Positions 15,969-24,171 of a stretch of DNA of 45,048 nt are shown in pieces; the first letter of the stretch is position 1; each line of letters starts with the position of its first letter. The DNA is taken from the NCBI GenBank assembly GCA_023388995.1, contig JAEWFD010000032.1, positions 1 through 45,048 on the forward strand, in the 5' to 3' direction. The position numbers and the translations under genes are program-made. The notes under the pieces are model-generated. The model saw only the letters and a program-made list of their open reading frames with translations. It was not told the DNA's origin and searched no databases. This DNA comes from Bacillota bacterium (GTDB lineage Bacteria > Bacillota_I > Bacilli_A > Erysipelotrichales > Erysipelotrichaceae).

Positions 15969-17138
15969 TTAATTATAGATTGATTTGGCGTAATCAGATG
16001 GCGATACACCAAAGCGCTGTTTGAATTTTCTGCTGAAGTAGTGGATGGAACCAAACCCCAGCAATACGGAAATCTCGGAGATCGTGTGCTTTTCTTCTTT
16101 GATCAATAGCTTGCTTTTCGATAATTTCAGTTCATTGATATAGTGTTTCGGAGCGATGCTTAAATTCTCCTTGAACAAGGTTTGCATACTGGAGCGGCTG
16201 ATCGAAAACTTATGGCAGATTTCATCAATGGATAATGCTTTATAGATATTGTTGTTGATATAGATGATAATTTCATTCAGCAATTCATTTTCGAATAACT
16301 GCTGGATAGGAACGGCCGCAATGGCAGGTTGATTAGCTTGATCAAATTGAAGCAGCTTCAAGATTAGTTCCTGCAAGTAGCATACCAGTAAATCAGGATT
16401 ATAAGCCTGCTGCGGAGCATCTGAGGCTTTGATGAAATTATTAAGCGAACTAAACAGGTCTTCCTCGCAATGGAATACCCGGTTTGCAATGGAATCATAG
16501 TCTTTTAGGTTCATATCAAACATAATGGTTAAATAGGAACAAGATTTATCCGAGGCATTGCGCTGGGTATGAAACTGTTTTGGCGCATATAGAATAAGAT
16601 CGAAGTTTTTCAGCGTATAAGTTTCGTTGTTAATCGTTGTTTCAAGAGCCCCGTTATCCACATATGTCAGTTCCCAATATACATGAGATTCACCTTTGAA
16701 TTCATAATGGATATTGCGGACCTGATAGTAATAGGCAAATATTTCCTTGACTTGAAAAGAGGGTATAATCTTAGGGTAAGTCAATACTGTATCAATATGA
16801 GTTACCGCTTTCTTGCAATGAGGTAAATAATAAATAGCTACTTGCGCTTGATTGGAGAGGGTTATAAAGTTAAAATAAATTTTCTTTTTGATGCTGGCAA
16901 TGCGGTGAACGACAAATTTCTCCACCTGTTCAAAGGTATCATCACTACTGACAAGCAGCAAAACCAATCCTTTCTCTACTTTTATGAAAATTTCGCCGTC
17001 ATACTGGTAAAAACGATTGATGGTCTTGTTGGCGATGTGCATCGTTCGCTTCTGATATCCCGTAATTTCCTGATTGTGATCTTCATTGAAGATAGTACCA
17101 TACAACTTAAAAGATATGGATGTTGTTTTATTGAACAT
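15969..17138 (-). CDS. AraC-family transcriptional regulator
   Basis: A 389-residue regulator. The N-terminal 110 residues look like a small beta-rich ligand domain, followed by a cupin-like AraC sensing domain (about 140-240, with VDNGALETTINNETY and LILYAPKQFHTQR), then a double helix-turn-helix at about 285-386 ending FGVSPSDYAKSI. GAGGTG just upstream and a TATAAT at the complement of 17166-17171 set the start. It is divergent from the PTS IIB-IIC-IID operon at 17335, so it probably controls that operon, and it is co-transcribed with the kinase pair downstream. The effector is unknown, probably a sugar phosphate. Confidence 0.85.
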   Translation of the reverse strand: MFNKTTSISFKLYGTIFNEDHNQEITGYQKRTMHIANKTINRFYQYDGEIFIKVEKGLVLLLVSSDDTFEQVEKFVVHRIASIKKKIYFNFITLSNQAQVAIYYLPHCKKAVTHIDTVLTYPKIIPSFQVKEIFAYYYQVRNIHYEFKGESHVYWELTYVDNGALETTINNETYTLKNFDLILYAPKQFHTQRNASDKSCSYLTIMFDMNLKDYDSIANRVFHCEEDLFSSLNNFIKASDAPQQAYNPDLLVCYLQELILKLLQFDQANQPAIAAVPIQQLFENELLNEIIIYINNNIYKALSIDEICHKFSISRSSMQTLFKENLSIAPKHYINELKLSKSKLLIKEEKHTISEISVLLGFGSIHYFSRKFKQRFGVSPSDYAKSIYN

Positions 17139-17334
17139 ACGGACACCTCACTGGTCTTTATGGCTATTATACAAGATGGAAAACAGAATGGGAATTGGGT
17201 TACACCGGTAAATTGTTAAAAAATACAAAAATATTGAAAAAAACTGCAAAGAAATAACAACCCAAAATAGGGTATTATTGGGATAGGTGATACCGCTATC
17301 ATGATTTTGGTGTCAATCAGAAGGGAGAGAGAAT

Positions 17335-17811
17335 ATGCCGAATATTGTATTGACAAGAATTGACAACCGTCTGATTCACGGACAAGTTGCCACGCAGTGG
17401 GCCTCAACAGTTGGTGCCAATTTATTGCTTGTAGCGAATGATAAAGTTGCAAATGATAAGTTCCGCCAAGGGTTGATGGACATGGCTGCACCAAGTTTTG
17501 CGCAGACCCGCTATTTTACATTGGAGAAAACGATCAATGTAATACACAAAGCGAGTGATGCCCAGAAAATTGCAATTATTTGTGAATCGCCGTCCGATGT
17601 TTTAACCTTGGTGCAAGGTGGTGTTCCGATTACGAAAGTAAATATCGGAAACATGCATATGGCTGAAGGAAAACGTCAAGTAGCAACAGTGGTTGCTGTG
17701 GATGACAAAGATGTGGAAGCATTTCGTAAATTACAAGAATTGGGTGTCGAGCTGGAGATCCGCAAGGTCCCTAGCGAAGGCACAGAAGATGTAGCTAAAT
17801 TATTCAAATAA
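17335..17811 (+). CDS. PTS mannose/GalNAc-family IIB component
   Basis: A 158-residue IIB domain. The RIDNRLIHGQVATQW motif holds His15, the residue that takes phosphate from EIIA and passes it to the incoming sugar. The sequence is of the AgaB/AgaV type (GalNAc/galactosamine) rather than the fused ManX type. GGGAGAGAG at 17326 region precedes the start. IIC follows 21 bases later. No EIIA gene is in this operon; the only one seen is at 1420. The region upstream has a possible TATTAT -10 without a -35, as expected for AraC-type activation. Confidence 0.9.
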   Translation: MPNIVLTRIDNRLIHGQVATQWASTVGANLLLVANDKVANDKFRQGLMDMAAPSFAQTRYFTLEKTINVIHKASDAQKIAIICESPSDVLTLVQGGVPITKVNIGNMHMAEGKRQVATVVAVDDKDVEAFRKLQELGVELEIRKVPSEGTEDVAKLFK

Positions 17812-17832
17812 AGAAAGGGTGTTGAATAACGA

Positions 17833-18630
17833 ATGTTTAATCCAATTCAAATTTTATTGGTTGTAATCATCGCATTTATTGCCGGGATCGACCAATTCAG
17901 CTTTCTGGAATCGTTGTATCAACCAATCGTTACCGGACCAATCGTAGGGGCTATCTTAGGGGATCCTACAACTGGTTTGATTATCGGTGGTTCTTACCAA
18001 TTGATGTCAATCGGAAGCATGCCGGTGGGAGGTTCGCAACCACCAAACGTAGTAATCGGTGGAATTATGGCAGTGGTTCTGGCTATTTCGACCGGAATTA
18101 AAGATCCTGAAGCTGCACTTGGTTTAGCAATTCCATTTGCATTATTAGGACAATATGCAGTTATTACGATGTTTACGGTTACGTCTCCACTTATGAGTAA
18201 AGCTGATGAGTATGCGCACAATGCGGATGCTGATGGTATTGAACGCTTGAATTATATGACAATGGGTGGTATTGGTTTATTATTTGCTTTGGTTGTACTA
18301 ATCGGAATGCTTTCCGGACAAGCAATGGGTGAGTTCTTATCTACCTTTGTTCCTGAATTTGTCTGGACCGGATTAAAAGCAGCTGGTGGTATGATGCGCT
18401 ATGTCGGGTTTGCAGTGCTTATGAAAGTAATGATCTCCAAGGATTACTGGGGCTTCTTCTTTGGTGGCTTTGCACTTGCAACCTTATTAGACAAAGCCGG
18501 CTTAGGTGGTCAAGCGTTGGCTTTGATTGCAATTATCGGCTTTGCAATTGCATTCTACGATTTCCAAATCAACCTTCGCATCAAGAATGCGGGTGGCAGT
18601 ATGAAAGGAGATATGGAAGATGGCATATAA
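17833..18630 (+). CDS. PTS mannose/GalNAc-family IIC permease
   Basis: A 265-residue integral membrane protein with about eight hydrophobic segments. The N-terminal GPIVGAILGDPTTGLIIGGSYQLMSIG region is the conserved IIC (ManY-type) sugar channel motif. It forms the transport path together with IID. The IID start lies inside the last codons of this gene with AAAGGAG at 18604-18610, so the two are translated together. Confidence 0.92.
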   Translation: MFNPIQILLVVIIAFIAGIDQFSFLESLYQPIVTGPIVGAILGDPTTGLIIGGSYQLMSIGSMPVGGSQPPNVVIGGIMAVVLAISTGIKDPEAALGLAIPFALLGQYAVITMFTVTSPLMSKADEYAHNADADGIERLNYMTMGGIGLLFALVVLIGMLSGQAMGEFLSTFVPEFVWTGLKAAGGMMRYVGFAVLMKVMISKDYWGFFFGGFALATLLDKAGLGGQALALIAIIGFAIAFYDFQINLRIKNAGGSMKGDMEDGI

Positions 18631-19453
18631 TATTCCTGAAAATTATAAAGATTTGAGCCATGCTTCGGCACTGGATCAAGGAACATTGAATAAAATGGCT
18701 ATGCGTTCTCTGTTCTTGCAAGGTTCATTCAACTATGAAAGAATGCAAGCTGCAGGATGGCTATACGGTATCTTGCCTGGCTTGAAAAAGATTCATACCA
18801 ATAAAGATGACTTGGCAGCGTCCATGTCTCACAACTTGGAATTCTTTAATACCCATCCATTCTTGGTAACCTTTGTTATGGGTATTGTATTATCCTTGGA
18901 ACAGCAAAAAGCTGATATCGCTACGATTCGTGCGGTTCGGGTAGCTGCGATGGGTCCTTTGGGCGGTATCGGAGATGCAATCTTCTGGTTTACACTAGTT
19001 CCGATTGCTGCTGGTATTTCTGCAAATATGGCTCTTGATGGCTCTATGATTGCTCCATTCTTGTTCTTGGCAATTTTCAATGTTGTCCAATTTGGTATCC
19101 GTTACTGGTTGATGAACTGGTCTTACAAGTTTGGTACAAATGCAATTGGCATGTTGACGGCAAATGCAAAAGAGTTTACGCGTGCTGCCAGTATCCTAGG
19201 GGTTATTGTAGTTGGTTCCATGGCTTCCTTGTTTGGCGGCACAACTACGTCTTGGGTTATTGCAAATGGTGAATCACCAATGGTAATTCAAACTATCTTA
19301 GACGGTATTATGCCAAAAATGATTCCGCTTGCACTTACTTTGTTCTTCTATTATTTGATTGCTAAGAAGAACTGGTCAGCAGTAAAATGCATCATCTTGA
19401 TCCTGGTTATCGGTATCGTTGGTGCTCTTCCGTTTATCAAATTCTTTGCTTAA
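18620..19453 (+). CDS. PTS mannose/GalNAc-family IID component
   Basis: A 277-residue IID (ManZ/AgaD-type) protein. LFLQGSFNYERMQAAGWLYG at residues 31-50 is the conserved IID start, GPLGGIGDAIFW is the central motif, and the C-terminal half has hydrophobic membrane segments. It completes the membrane complex with IIC. Last gene of the operon; a terminator follows at 19521. Confidence 0.92.
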   Translation: MAYNIPENYKDLSHASALDQGTLNKMAMRSLFLQGSFNYERMQAAGWLYGILPGLKKIHTNKDDLAASMSHNLEFFNTHPFLVTFVMGIVLSLEQQKADIATIRAVRVAAMGPLGGIGDAIFWFTLVPIAAGISANMALDGSMIAPFLFLAIFNVVQFGIRYWLMNWSYKFGTNAIGMLTANAKEFTRAASILGVIVVGSMASLFGGTTTSWVIANGESPMVIQTILDGIMPKMIPLALTLFFYYLIAKKNWSAVKCIILILVIGIVGALPFIKFFA

Positions 19454-19520
19454 TAAACACAGTCCTGCTTGCGGCTTGCTTTCGGGCAATTCTCTCTACC
19501 TTCCACGCAACTGGGATTTG

Positions 19521-19552
19521 AAACCGCTGTTCGTATGAATGGCGGTTTTTTT
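19521..19552 (+). terminator. Terminator of the PTS operon
   Basis: AAACCGCTGTTC pairs with GAATGGCGGTTT (one G-U pair) around GTAT, followed by seven T. It lies 67 bases after the IID stop. Confidence 0.88.
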
Positions 19553-19708
19553 ATGCGGCTATGCTATAATTAGCAGTGTTGAATCTTGTTTTTATGAACA
19601 ATAGCTGCATGCAACTGTTGGTTGCGTTATTTCCATGCCTGCTTGGTAGAACAAAATAGGCAAATAGAATACATTGAATCTGTCACAAGCAGACAATCAG
19701 GAGGTATT

Positions 19709-20209
19709 ATGAAATTTAATGAAAAAATAGTGCAGCTTCGGAAAATGAAGGGTATGTCGCAAGAGCAATTGGCAGAGCATATTGAGGTAACAAGACAATC
19801 AGTTTCCAAATGGGAACTTGGTGAATCAATGCCTGATATCGATAAACTGATCACCATTAGCAATCTGTTTGCTGTTCCAATTGATCATTTGGTCGATGAC
19901 AGGAAAGAATTAGAACAGCCCGCAATGAAGCACTCAATATGGCATGTTATCAAGCAAAAGGGATATTTGTTCGGTTATTTTGTGATGGGATATGGCGGCT
20001 TGCAGTTAGTGGTTTCGCTATTTGCATCATTTATGTTTAAGCAAATGTTAGTTCCGGAAGGATTTGGCCTTACGCTGCAAGATTTGCCGGCCCAAATGAA
20101 AATGCCATTGTATATGACGAATGCTGTCAGTGTTATTTCCCTTGTTATCATTGTGGCAGGATTTATATTAACTCGTTATCTCAAGAAGAAATATGCAAAT
20201 GGACAATAG
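19709..20209 (+). CDS. XRE-family regulator with membrane anchor
   Basis: A 166-residue protein: an N-terminal XRE helix-turn-helix (residues 1-65, LRKMKGMSQEQLAEHI and TRQSVSKWELGESMPDI), a linker, then two hydrophobic segments (about 88-112 and 137-157). Membrane-tethered XRE regulators of this build are common in Bacillota. AGGAGG at 19699-19704 sets ATG 19709; the longer open frame from 19622 has no start support. TATAAT at 19565-19570 may be its promoter. The target is unknown. Confidence 0.8.
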   Translation: MKFNEKIVQLRKMKGMSQEQLAEHIEVTRQSVSKWELGESMPDIDKLITISNLFAVPIDHLVDDRKELEQPAMKHSIWHVIKQKGYLFGYFVMGYGGLQLVVSLFASFMFKQMLVPEGFGLTLQDLPAQMKMPLYMTNAVSVISLVIIVAGFILTRYLKKKYANGQ

Positions 20210-20247
20210 CAAAATAATCCGCCAAGCGGCGGATTATTTTGCTATTG
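20204..20247. terminator. Bidirectional terminator with 20-base stem
   Basis: A perfect 20-base-pair stem with an AAGC loop, containing AAAATAATCCGCC and its complement, lies between the convergent XRE gene and the minus-strand kinase operon. The left arm includes the XRE stop codon. A/T runs on each side allow termination on both strands. Confidence 0.85.
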
Positions 20248-20254
20248 TTATTCT

Positions 20255-21031
20255 TTAATCCGATGAATTTAATTCATTTATTCGTCTATAAAAAGTGCGT
20301 TTAGATGATAGACCGCTTCTTTTTACAGCTTCTTCAATATTAATGATTTTATTTTCATATTGCTTTTTTATTTCCTTTAAAACAACAGAAGAAACTTCTT
20401 TTTTCTTTCTCCCAACACTTTCTTTGCTCTTCTCGTCGTAGTATTTAGAGATTTTGTTATATAGGTATATATAGTTTCTAATCAATATCGCTCTATTTTC
20501 CGACGTAACTAATAAATCTCCAATTTTTTGCATAGGAGATCTGGTTGCGAGTTGTTTTAGTATATATGAGATAGTTTTATAAATATCTTCTGTTTCTTTC
20601 GTGAAATCAACCATTTCATGATAAAAGATATCACTTTTTAAGGATAGTTTGTCCCCGCTATAGTTTCTTTTAGCATCTAATAGTAATAAAAATGGTTGAT
20701 GATAATCTAAATTATCAATCTTTAATTCTTCGTGTAAATTTACTCTGTTTTTAGGCGTTATTCTCTCGCTAACAAAAACTGGTGTAAAATTAGACCTGTA
20801 GTACTGAGCCCTTCTAGTTGATAAATCAAATCCTGGTATTTCCAAATTATCAAATGCGTCAACTACATCATAAAATGGTTCTATGCAATATTGAAATTCT
20901 TCATTATCAAATTTCTCATATGTTAGTTTTGCAATTTTGAAATATATTTGCTTATTGAATTTATATGATATATATCCGTAGTTGGAGTAAAGCACTTTGG
21001 AGCCTGTAATTCTTTGTGAGTATTCGTACAT
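20255..21031 (-). CDS. Unknown 258-residue protein with C-terminal HTH, partner of HipA-like kinase
   Basis: A 258-residue protein that I cannot assign to a family. The first 200 residues are mixed alpha/beta with many aromatic and charged residues and no membrane segment. A lysine-rich hinge (GRKKKE) precedes a C-terminal helix-turn-helix resembling resolvase-type HTH (IEEAVKRSGLSSKRTFYRRI, about residues 232-251), which suggests DNA binding. GGGGTGA over the kinase stop codon acts as ribosome site, with a 4-base gap, so it is translationally coupled to the kinase. It is much more AT-rich than its neighbours. Possible role: autorepressor or antitoxin of the kinase; no function can be claimed. 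Confidence 0.7.
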   Translation of the reverse strand: MYEYSQRITGSKVLYSNYGYISYKFNKQIYFKIAKLTYEKFDNEEFQYCIEPFYDVVDAFDNLEIPGFDLSTRRAQYYRSNFTPVFVSERITPKNRVNLHEELKIDNLDYHQPFLLLLDAKRNYSGDKLSLKSDIFYHEMVDFTKETEDIYKTISYILKQLATRSPMQKIGDLLVTSENRAILIRNYIYLYNKISKYYDEKSKESVGRKKKEVSSVVLKEIKKQYENKIINIEEAVKRSGLSSKRTFYRRINELNSSD

Positions 21032-21035
21032 TTTA

Positions 21036-21887
21036 TCACCCCATTAGTTTTTCATAAGATTTTTTTATGATACTTTCATATCGATAACTAATAATAAACT
21101 TATAAAATATTTTTTGTACTTCTGTTAATTCTTCTTGTATATCAATCAGTTTATTAATTTTACTAAGATCAATTTTATTATATATTCTTTGTAACGCATT
21201 ATTGCATTCAGCGAATTCGAGACTATTAATCACATCAAAATAAGAACTTTTTCTATTATTCAATCTGATTTGAGATGTAGGATAAGTAAAAGTCATTTTT
21301 TCAATTATACTAGGCTCATTGATTACTTCCATCATTGAATCATCTGAGTTTCTGCGAGGAAACAAAGATGAGCCATTATCAAAAATTGGTGCAAGTCTAT
21401 ATTTATTACTTTCTTTCAAAAAACCCCAATTTGCCCCATGTCTATCGAAGTTGCCAATAAGAGCATCAATGATATACATATTCCAAAATTTATTTATTGT
21501 GTCAGGAATATTTGTAATCTTCGAGTTATCCATCAACATATTGGTGATGTCTTCGTAGGTGTATTGATATATTTCTCTATCCCTTTCTAAAGAAGATTCT
21601 CCAACCCCATTAAATGGAGTAAAAACAGAATTTAGTGTATTAAAGTCCTTGCAGAGTACGATTTCTCGGCCTTTGTATCTACCTAGTGCAGTTATTTGAG
21701 CTTCTTCTCCTAACAAAATAAAAATGTTCGATCCCAAGTGTTCGCAAATGTGGTTGTTATTAAGCCCGGTTTCTGAATTTTTTCGAAATTTCACAATAAA
21801 ATTGTCATTTTCAATAGTGATACCAAATTTCTCTTCTGATCCAGTATATATTTTATCATTTCTCTCATATATTCCGTAATCTTCCAT
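21036..21887 (-). CDS. HipA/CtkA-like serine/threonine kinase
   Basis: A 283-residue protein with the HipA-type kinase core: a probable ATP lysine at K33 (FIVKFRK), the catalytic loop GNFDRHGANWGF (D148, H150, N153) and the metal-binding PIFDNGSSLF (D170). HipA proteins phosphorylate tRNA-synthetase or other substrates and act as toxins; CtkA relatives are short like this one and lack the N-subdomain-1. No HipB-like gene is upstream. ATG 21887 is preferred: GGAG lies 8 bases upstream, whereas the upstream ATG 21920 has none. AT-rich, unlike its neighbours, which suggests acquisition. Confidence 0.8.
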   Translation of the reverse strand: MEDYGIYERNDKIYTGSEEKFGITIENDNFIVKFRKNSETGLNNNHICEHLGSNIFILLGEEAQITALGRYKGREIVLCKDFNTLNSVFTPFNGVGESSLERDREIYQYTYEDITNMLMDNSKITNIPDTINKFWNMYIIDALIGNFDRHGANWGFLKESNKYRLAPIFDNGSSLFPRRNSDDSMMEVINEPSIIEKMTFTYPTSQIRLNNRKSSYFDVINSLEFAECNNALQRIYNKIDLSKINKLIDIQEELTEVQKIFYKFIISYRYESIIKKSYEKLMG

Positions 21888-21992
21888 TGTGCCAGCTCCG
21901 TTCTTTAATATTGACACCATAACGTGCCATCACTGATTGTTTGATTTGGCACAATAATAACACTAAGTTATATTTGTGTCAATACCGACACA
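21887..21992 (-). promoter_or_regulatory. Promoter and operator array of the kinase operon
   Basis: On the minus strand, -35 TTGACA (complement of 21977-21982) and -10 TATTAT (complement of 21954-21959) are 17 bases apart. TGTGTC (21975-21980) and GACACA (21987-21992) form a perfect inverted repeat over the -35. TTGTGCCA (21887-21894) and TGGCACAA (21947-21954) form a second pair, between the start codon and the -10, and GTGCCA recurs at 21924-21929. These related half-sites suggest tight autoregulation, perhaps by the HTH protein of the operon. Confidence 0.65.
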
Positions 21993-22033
21993 TAGTTTTG
22001 GCGCAAATTGCCTTATGTTAGGTTGATAATATT

Positions 22034-22440
22034 TTAATCTTCTTTGAATCTAAGAATCAAACAAGGAAACCCAAATCCCACGAAGAGTCCTTCGTAAAAT
22101 TCAAAAGGAAATTAAAGTAACTTACAAAAAGGAACTGGTCAACAAACTTTCATGAGAAAATCAAAAAAATCAATCCAGTAATATGGGGTTGGATCAATTA
22201 CTTCTCCATATATGCGATGAAAATACACAGGGGAAAATCGACAGTCGCTTAAGAAGCCGATTGCGAGTAATCATATGGAAAGAGTGGAAAGTTCCGAGCA
22301 AGAGACAATGGGGACTACAAAAACTGGGGGTTGGCAAAGATTAATTCGCTCACTCGATCTGATTCAATGACCAGCTATTTCAGCTGATCAAACCTAAATA
22401 GCGGAAGGTTTATGCAAGATGGTAAGAGGGTTGAAAAGAA
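22034..22440 (+). pseudogene. ltrA: Relic of a group II intron reverse transcriptase (C-terminal part)
   Basis: Translating from 22034 gives KSHEESFVKFKRKLK, an in-frame stop, LTKRNW, and then KIKKINPVIWGWINYF near 22160-22205, the maturase-domain signature. A frameshift follows, then RLRSRLRVIIWKEWK and LQKLGVGKD up to about 22340. These match the C terminus of group II intron-encoded proteins. The following bases to about 22440 resemble the usual intron 3' end (GGTAAGAGGG). The 5' part is gone and the frame is broken, so it is inactive. It abuts the promoter of the kinase module. Confidence 0.75.
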
Positions 22441-22453
22441 GAATGGACATATA

Positions 22454-22475
22454 AAAATCCGCACTAGCGGATTTT
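22454..22475 (-). terminator. Terminator of the GatZ/KbaZ gene
   Basis: AAAATCCGC / GCGGATTTT with an ACTA loop, overlapping the gene's stop codon; on the minus strand a run of T follows. Confidence 0.85.
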
Positions 22476-23805
22476 ATTTTGCATTTAACAGTTCTTGTCT
22501 GGTTGCATACAGATATTCATCAATACAGTTGTTCACGCGGTCCTTAAGCAAAGATACAGGATCTAAATCCAGCACATGATTGCGTACCTTGGTATATTGA
22601 ATTGGCATGTAAGAAGACAGCAAGGACAAAGGGATCGGATAGCTGCGAAGATTGCTGATCAGCAGCTGCAGCGATGCTTGTACGGATGGTTCCGGCAAAT
22701 AATAGCGGCAGCGGTCTGAATAGCTGTATTTGCGCTTAAAGGCAATTTGCTTTTCATCACCATGGTAGTGTTTCTTCCAGTTTCCCGGGTTGTTCAACAT
22801 TGCTTGATCCAATACGTCAATGAAGTGGGAACGTTTTGCTGTGGTATTTGCCAGAAGGGCATCTTCCATATGGGCCAAAGCAAATAAGCCCTCACGAAGT
22901 GCAAATGTCAATCCTGGTCCGACTTTTAAAATGGCAATTCCATCTTCCACCATTTCTTTCAGATCATCCATCGTTTGGTAATCAGTGGAATGTCCTTCAA
23001 ATACAACAGGCATATCATGAATGGCAGCAGTTAGTTTTTTGGCGGATGACCGATGGTATTCATGGATGGTTTCATCGCCAAATTCAACGCCTGGCTGCAC
23101 TACTACAGCAATGACGCGCTCCCATGCATATTTCAGTTGCTGTGCTGAGAATGCCTCTTGAAAGGTATGCACAGTTTGCTTGAAATCGTCCGGTGTAGTA
23201 ATTTGAATACCTTCTTCTTCCTCTTGTGCTCCGCCAGGGATCGGCACCTCGCTGCCTACGACGTAGACAGGCGCCAATGCGCTTGGATTGGTTTGTTTCA
23301 AGGCTTGGTATGCTTCTTCCGCCGTTTTCGCCAATGCTGCGCCACGCCGTGCTATGACTTCCGTAGCGAGGGGTGCTGAAGAATCATCATCAGCAAGCCG
23401 CATGCTGGTATCTAAGTGGATTTTTGTGAAGCCAGCCAAAACATATTCACGAATTAGCTCATGGGCTTCTTTCATTGCTTCTTGTTCCGGCAAGTGGCTC
23501 CAGGTCAAAGGACCCAAATGATCGCCGCCCAAAATTAAGGATGATAAAGGCAGTTTTACCTTATGGGCAATTGCCTCTACAAACTGCCGGAAATCGACAG
23601 GCTTCATATTTGTATATCCACCGTATTGATTAACTTGGTTGGAAGTGGATTCAATTAATAAAATGGTATTGGTCGCAAGTGCACGTTCCATGCAAGCTTC
23701 TAAAACATATTCATTGGCACTGCAAGCAGAATAAATGCCCGCAGGAATCCCTTGCTTTTGTAGCTGAATGAGTGTTTTCAGGGGGTGTAGTTGTGTTGTC
23801 ATCAT
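22474..23805 (-). CDS. GatZ/KbaZ-family tagatose-1,6-bisphosphate aldolase subunit
   Basis: A 443-residue protein of the GatZ/KbaZ/AgaZ family: SACSANEYVLEACMERA, LLIESTSNQVNQYGGYT near the N terminus, LILGGDHLGPLTW, and FTKIHLDTSMRLADD are diagnostic. Family members act with the GatY/KbaY aldolase as a stabilising subunit, and some have been proposed as tagatose-6-phosphate kinases; no GatY/KbaY gene is in the window. AAGGAG lies 5 bases before ATG 23805 (8 before ATG 23802). It stands alone between terminators. It fits the agaS and PTS genes: galactosamine-6-phosphate, tagatose-6-phosphate, then triose phosphates. Confidence 0.88.
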   Translation of the reverse strand: MMTTQLHPLKTLIQLQKQGIPAGIYSACSANEYVLEACMERALATNTILLIESTSNQVNQYGGYTNMKPVDFRQFVEAIAHKVKLPLSSLILGGDHLGPLTWSHLPEQEAMKEAHELIREYVLAGFTKIHLDTSMRLADDDSSAPLATEVIARRGAALAKTAEEAYQALKQTNPSALAPVYVVGSEVPIPGGAQEEEEGIQITTPDDFKQTVHTFQEAFSAQQLKYAWERVIAVVVQPGVEFGDETIHEYHRSSAKKLTAAIHDMPVVFEGHSTDYQTMDDLKEMVEDGIAILKVGPGLTFALREGLFALAHMEDALLANTTAKRSHFIDVLDQAMLNNPGNWKKHYHGDEKQIAFKRKYSYSDRCRYYLPEPSVQASLQLLISNLRSYPIPLSLLSSYMPIQYTKVRNHVLDLDPVSLLKDRVNNCIDEYLYATRQELLNAK

Positions 23806-23912
23806 ATCATCTCCTTGTATTAATCCTATCAAATATAGCGTGTGTGGTAAATGAATAAACTAACAATTTATTTGCAGTTATCAACAAATTTCCATGTAAA
23901 TAAAAAATAAAA

Positions 23913-23935
23913 AAAATTCTCTTTTGGAGAATTTT
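23913..23935 (-). terminator. Terminator after the small Cys-rich gene
   Basis: AAAATTCTC / GAGAATTTT with a five-base loop; on the minus strand it is followed by a long T-rich run. It touches the stop codon of the 73-residue gene. Confidence 0.85.
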
Positions 23936-24156
23936 CAATGCGCTAGAACAGCCGCCAATGCCAGTGCCCGCTTGTAAAGCGGATCAAGCTCGCAGCCGCA
24001 GCTTCCGCATGCCAAGTCAGCAGCTTTGATTGCTTCCAGCAATGCCGGATAGGATGCAGGGTCTTTCAGCCATGTTTGGGCAGGACCATCCAAGACATCC
24101 CACCCGCATGCTGCGAATGTTTCGATGATTGACCGAAACTCTGTTTGTTCATCCAT
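23935..24156 (-). CDS. Small Cys-containing protein linked to DUF438 sensor
   Basis: A 73-residue soluble protein I do not recognise. It is acidic, mostly helical, and carries a CGSCGCELDP motif at about residues 50-59, with another Cys near residue 17; the cluster could bind a metal or Fe-S centre. AAAGGAG precedes the ATG by 7 bases. It follows the DUF438-hemerythrin-PAS gene by 15 bases and ends in a terminator, so the two form an operon. A role as redox or iron partner of the sensor is inference. Confidence 0.65.
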   Translation of the reverse strand: MDEQTEFRSIIETFAACGWDVLDGPAQTWLKDPASYPALLEAIKAADLACGSCGCELDPLYKRALALAAVLAH

Positions 24157-24171
24157 GTTGGTGCTCCTTTC

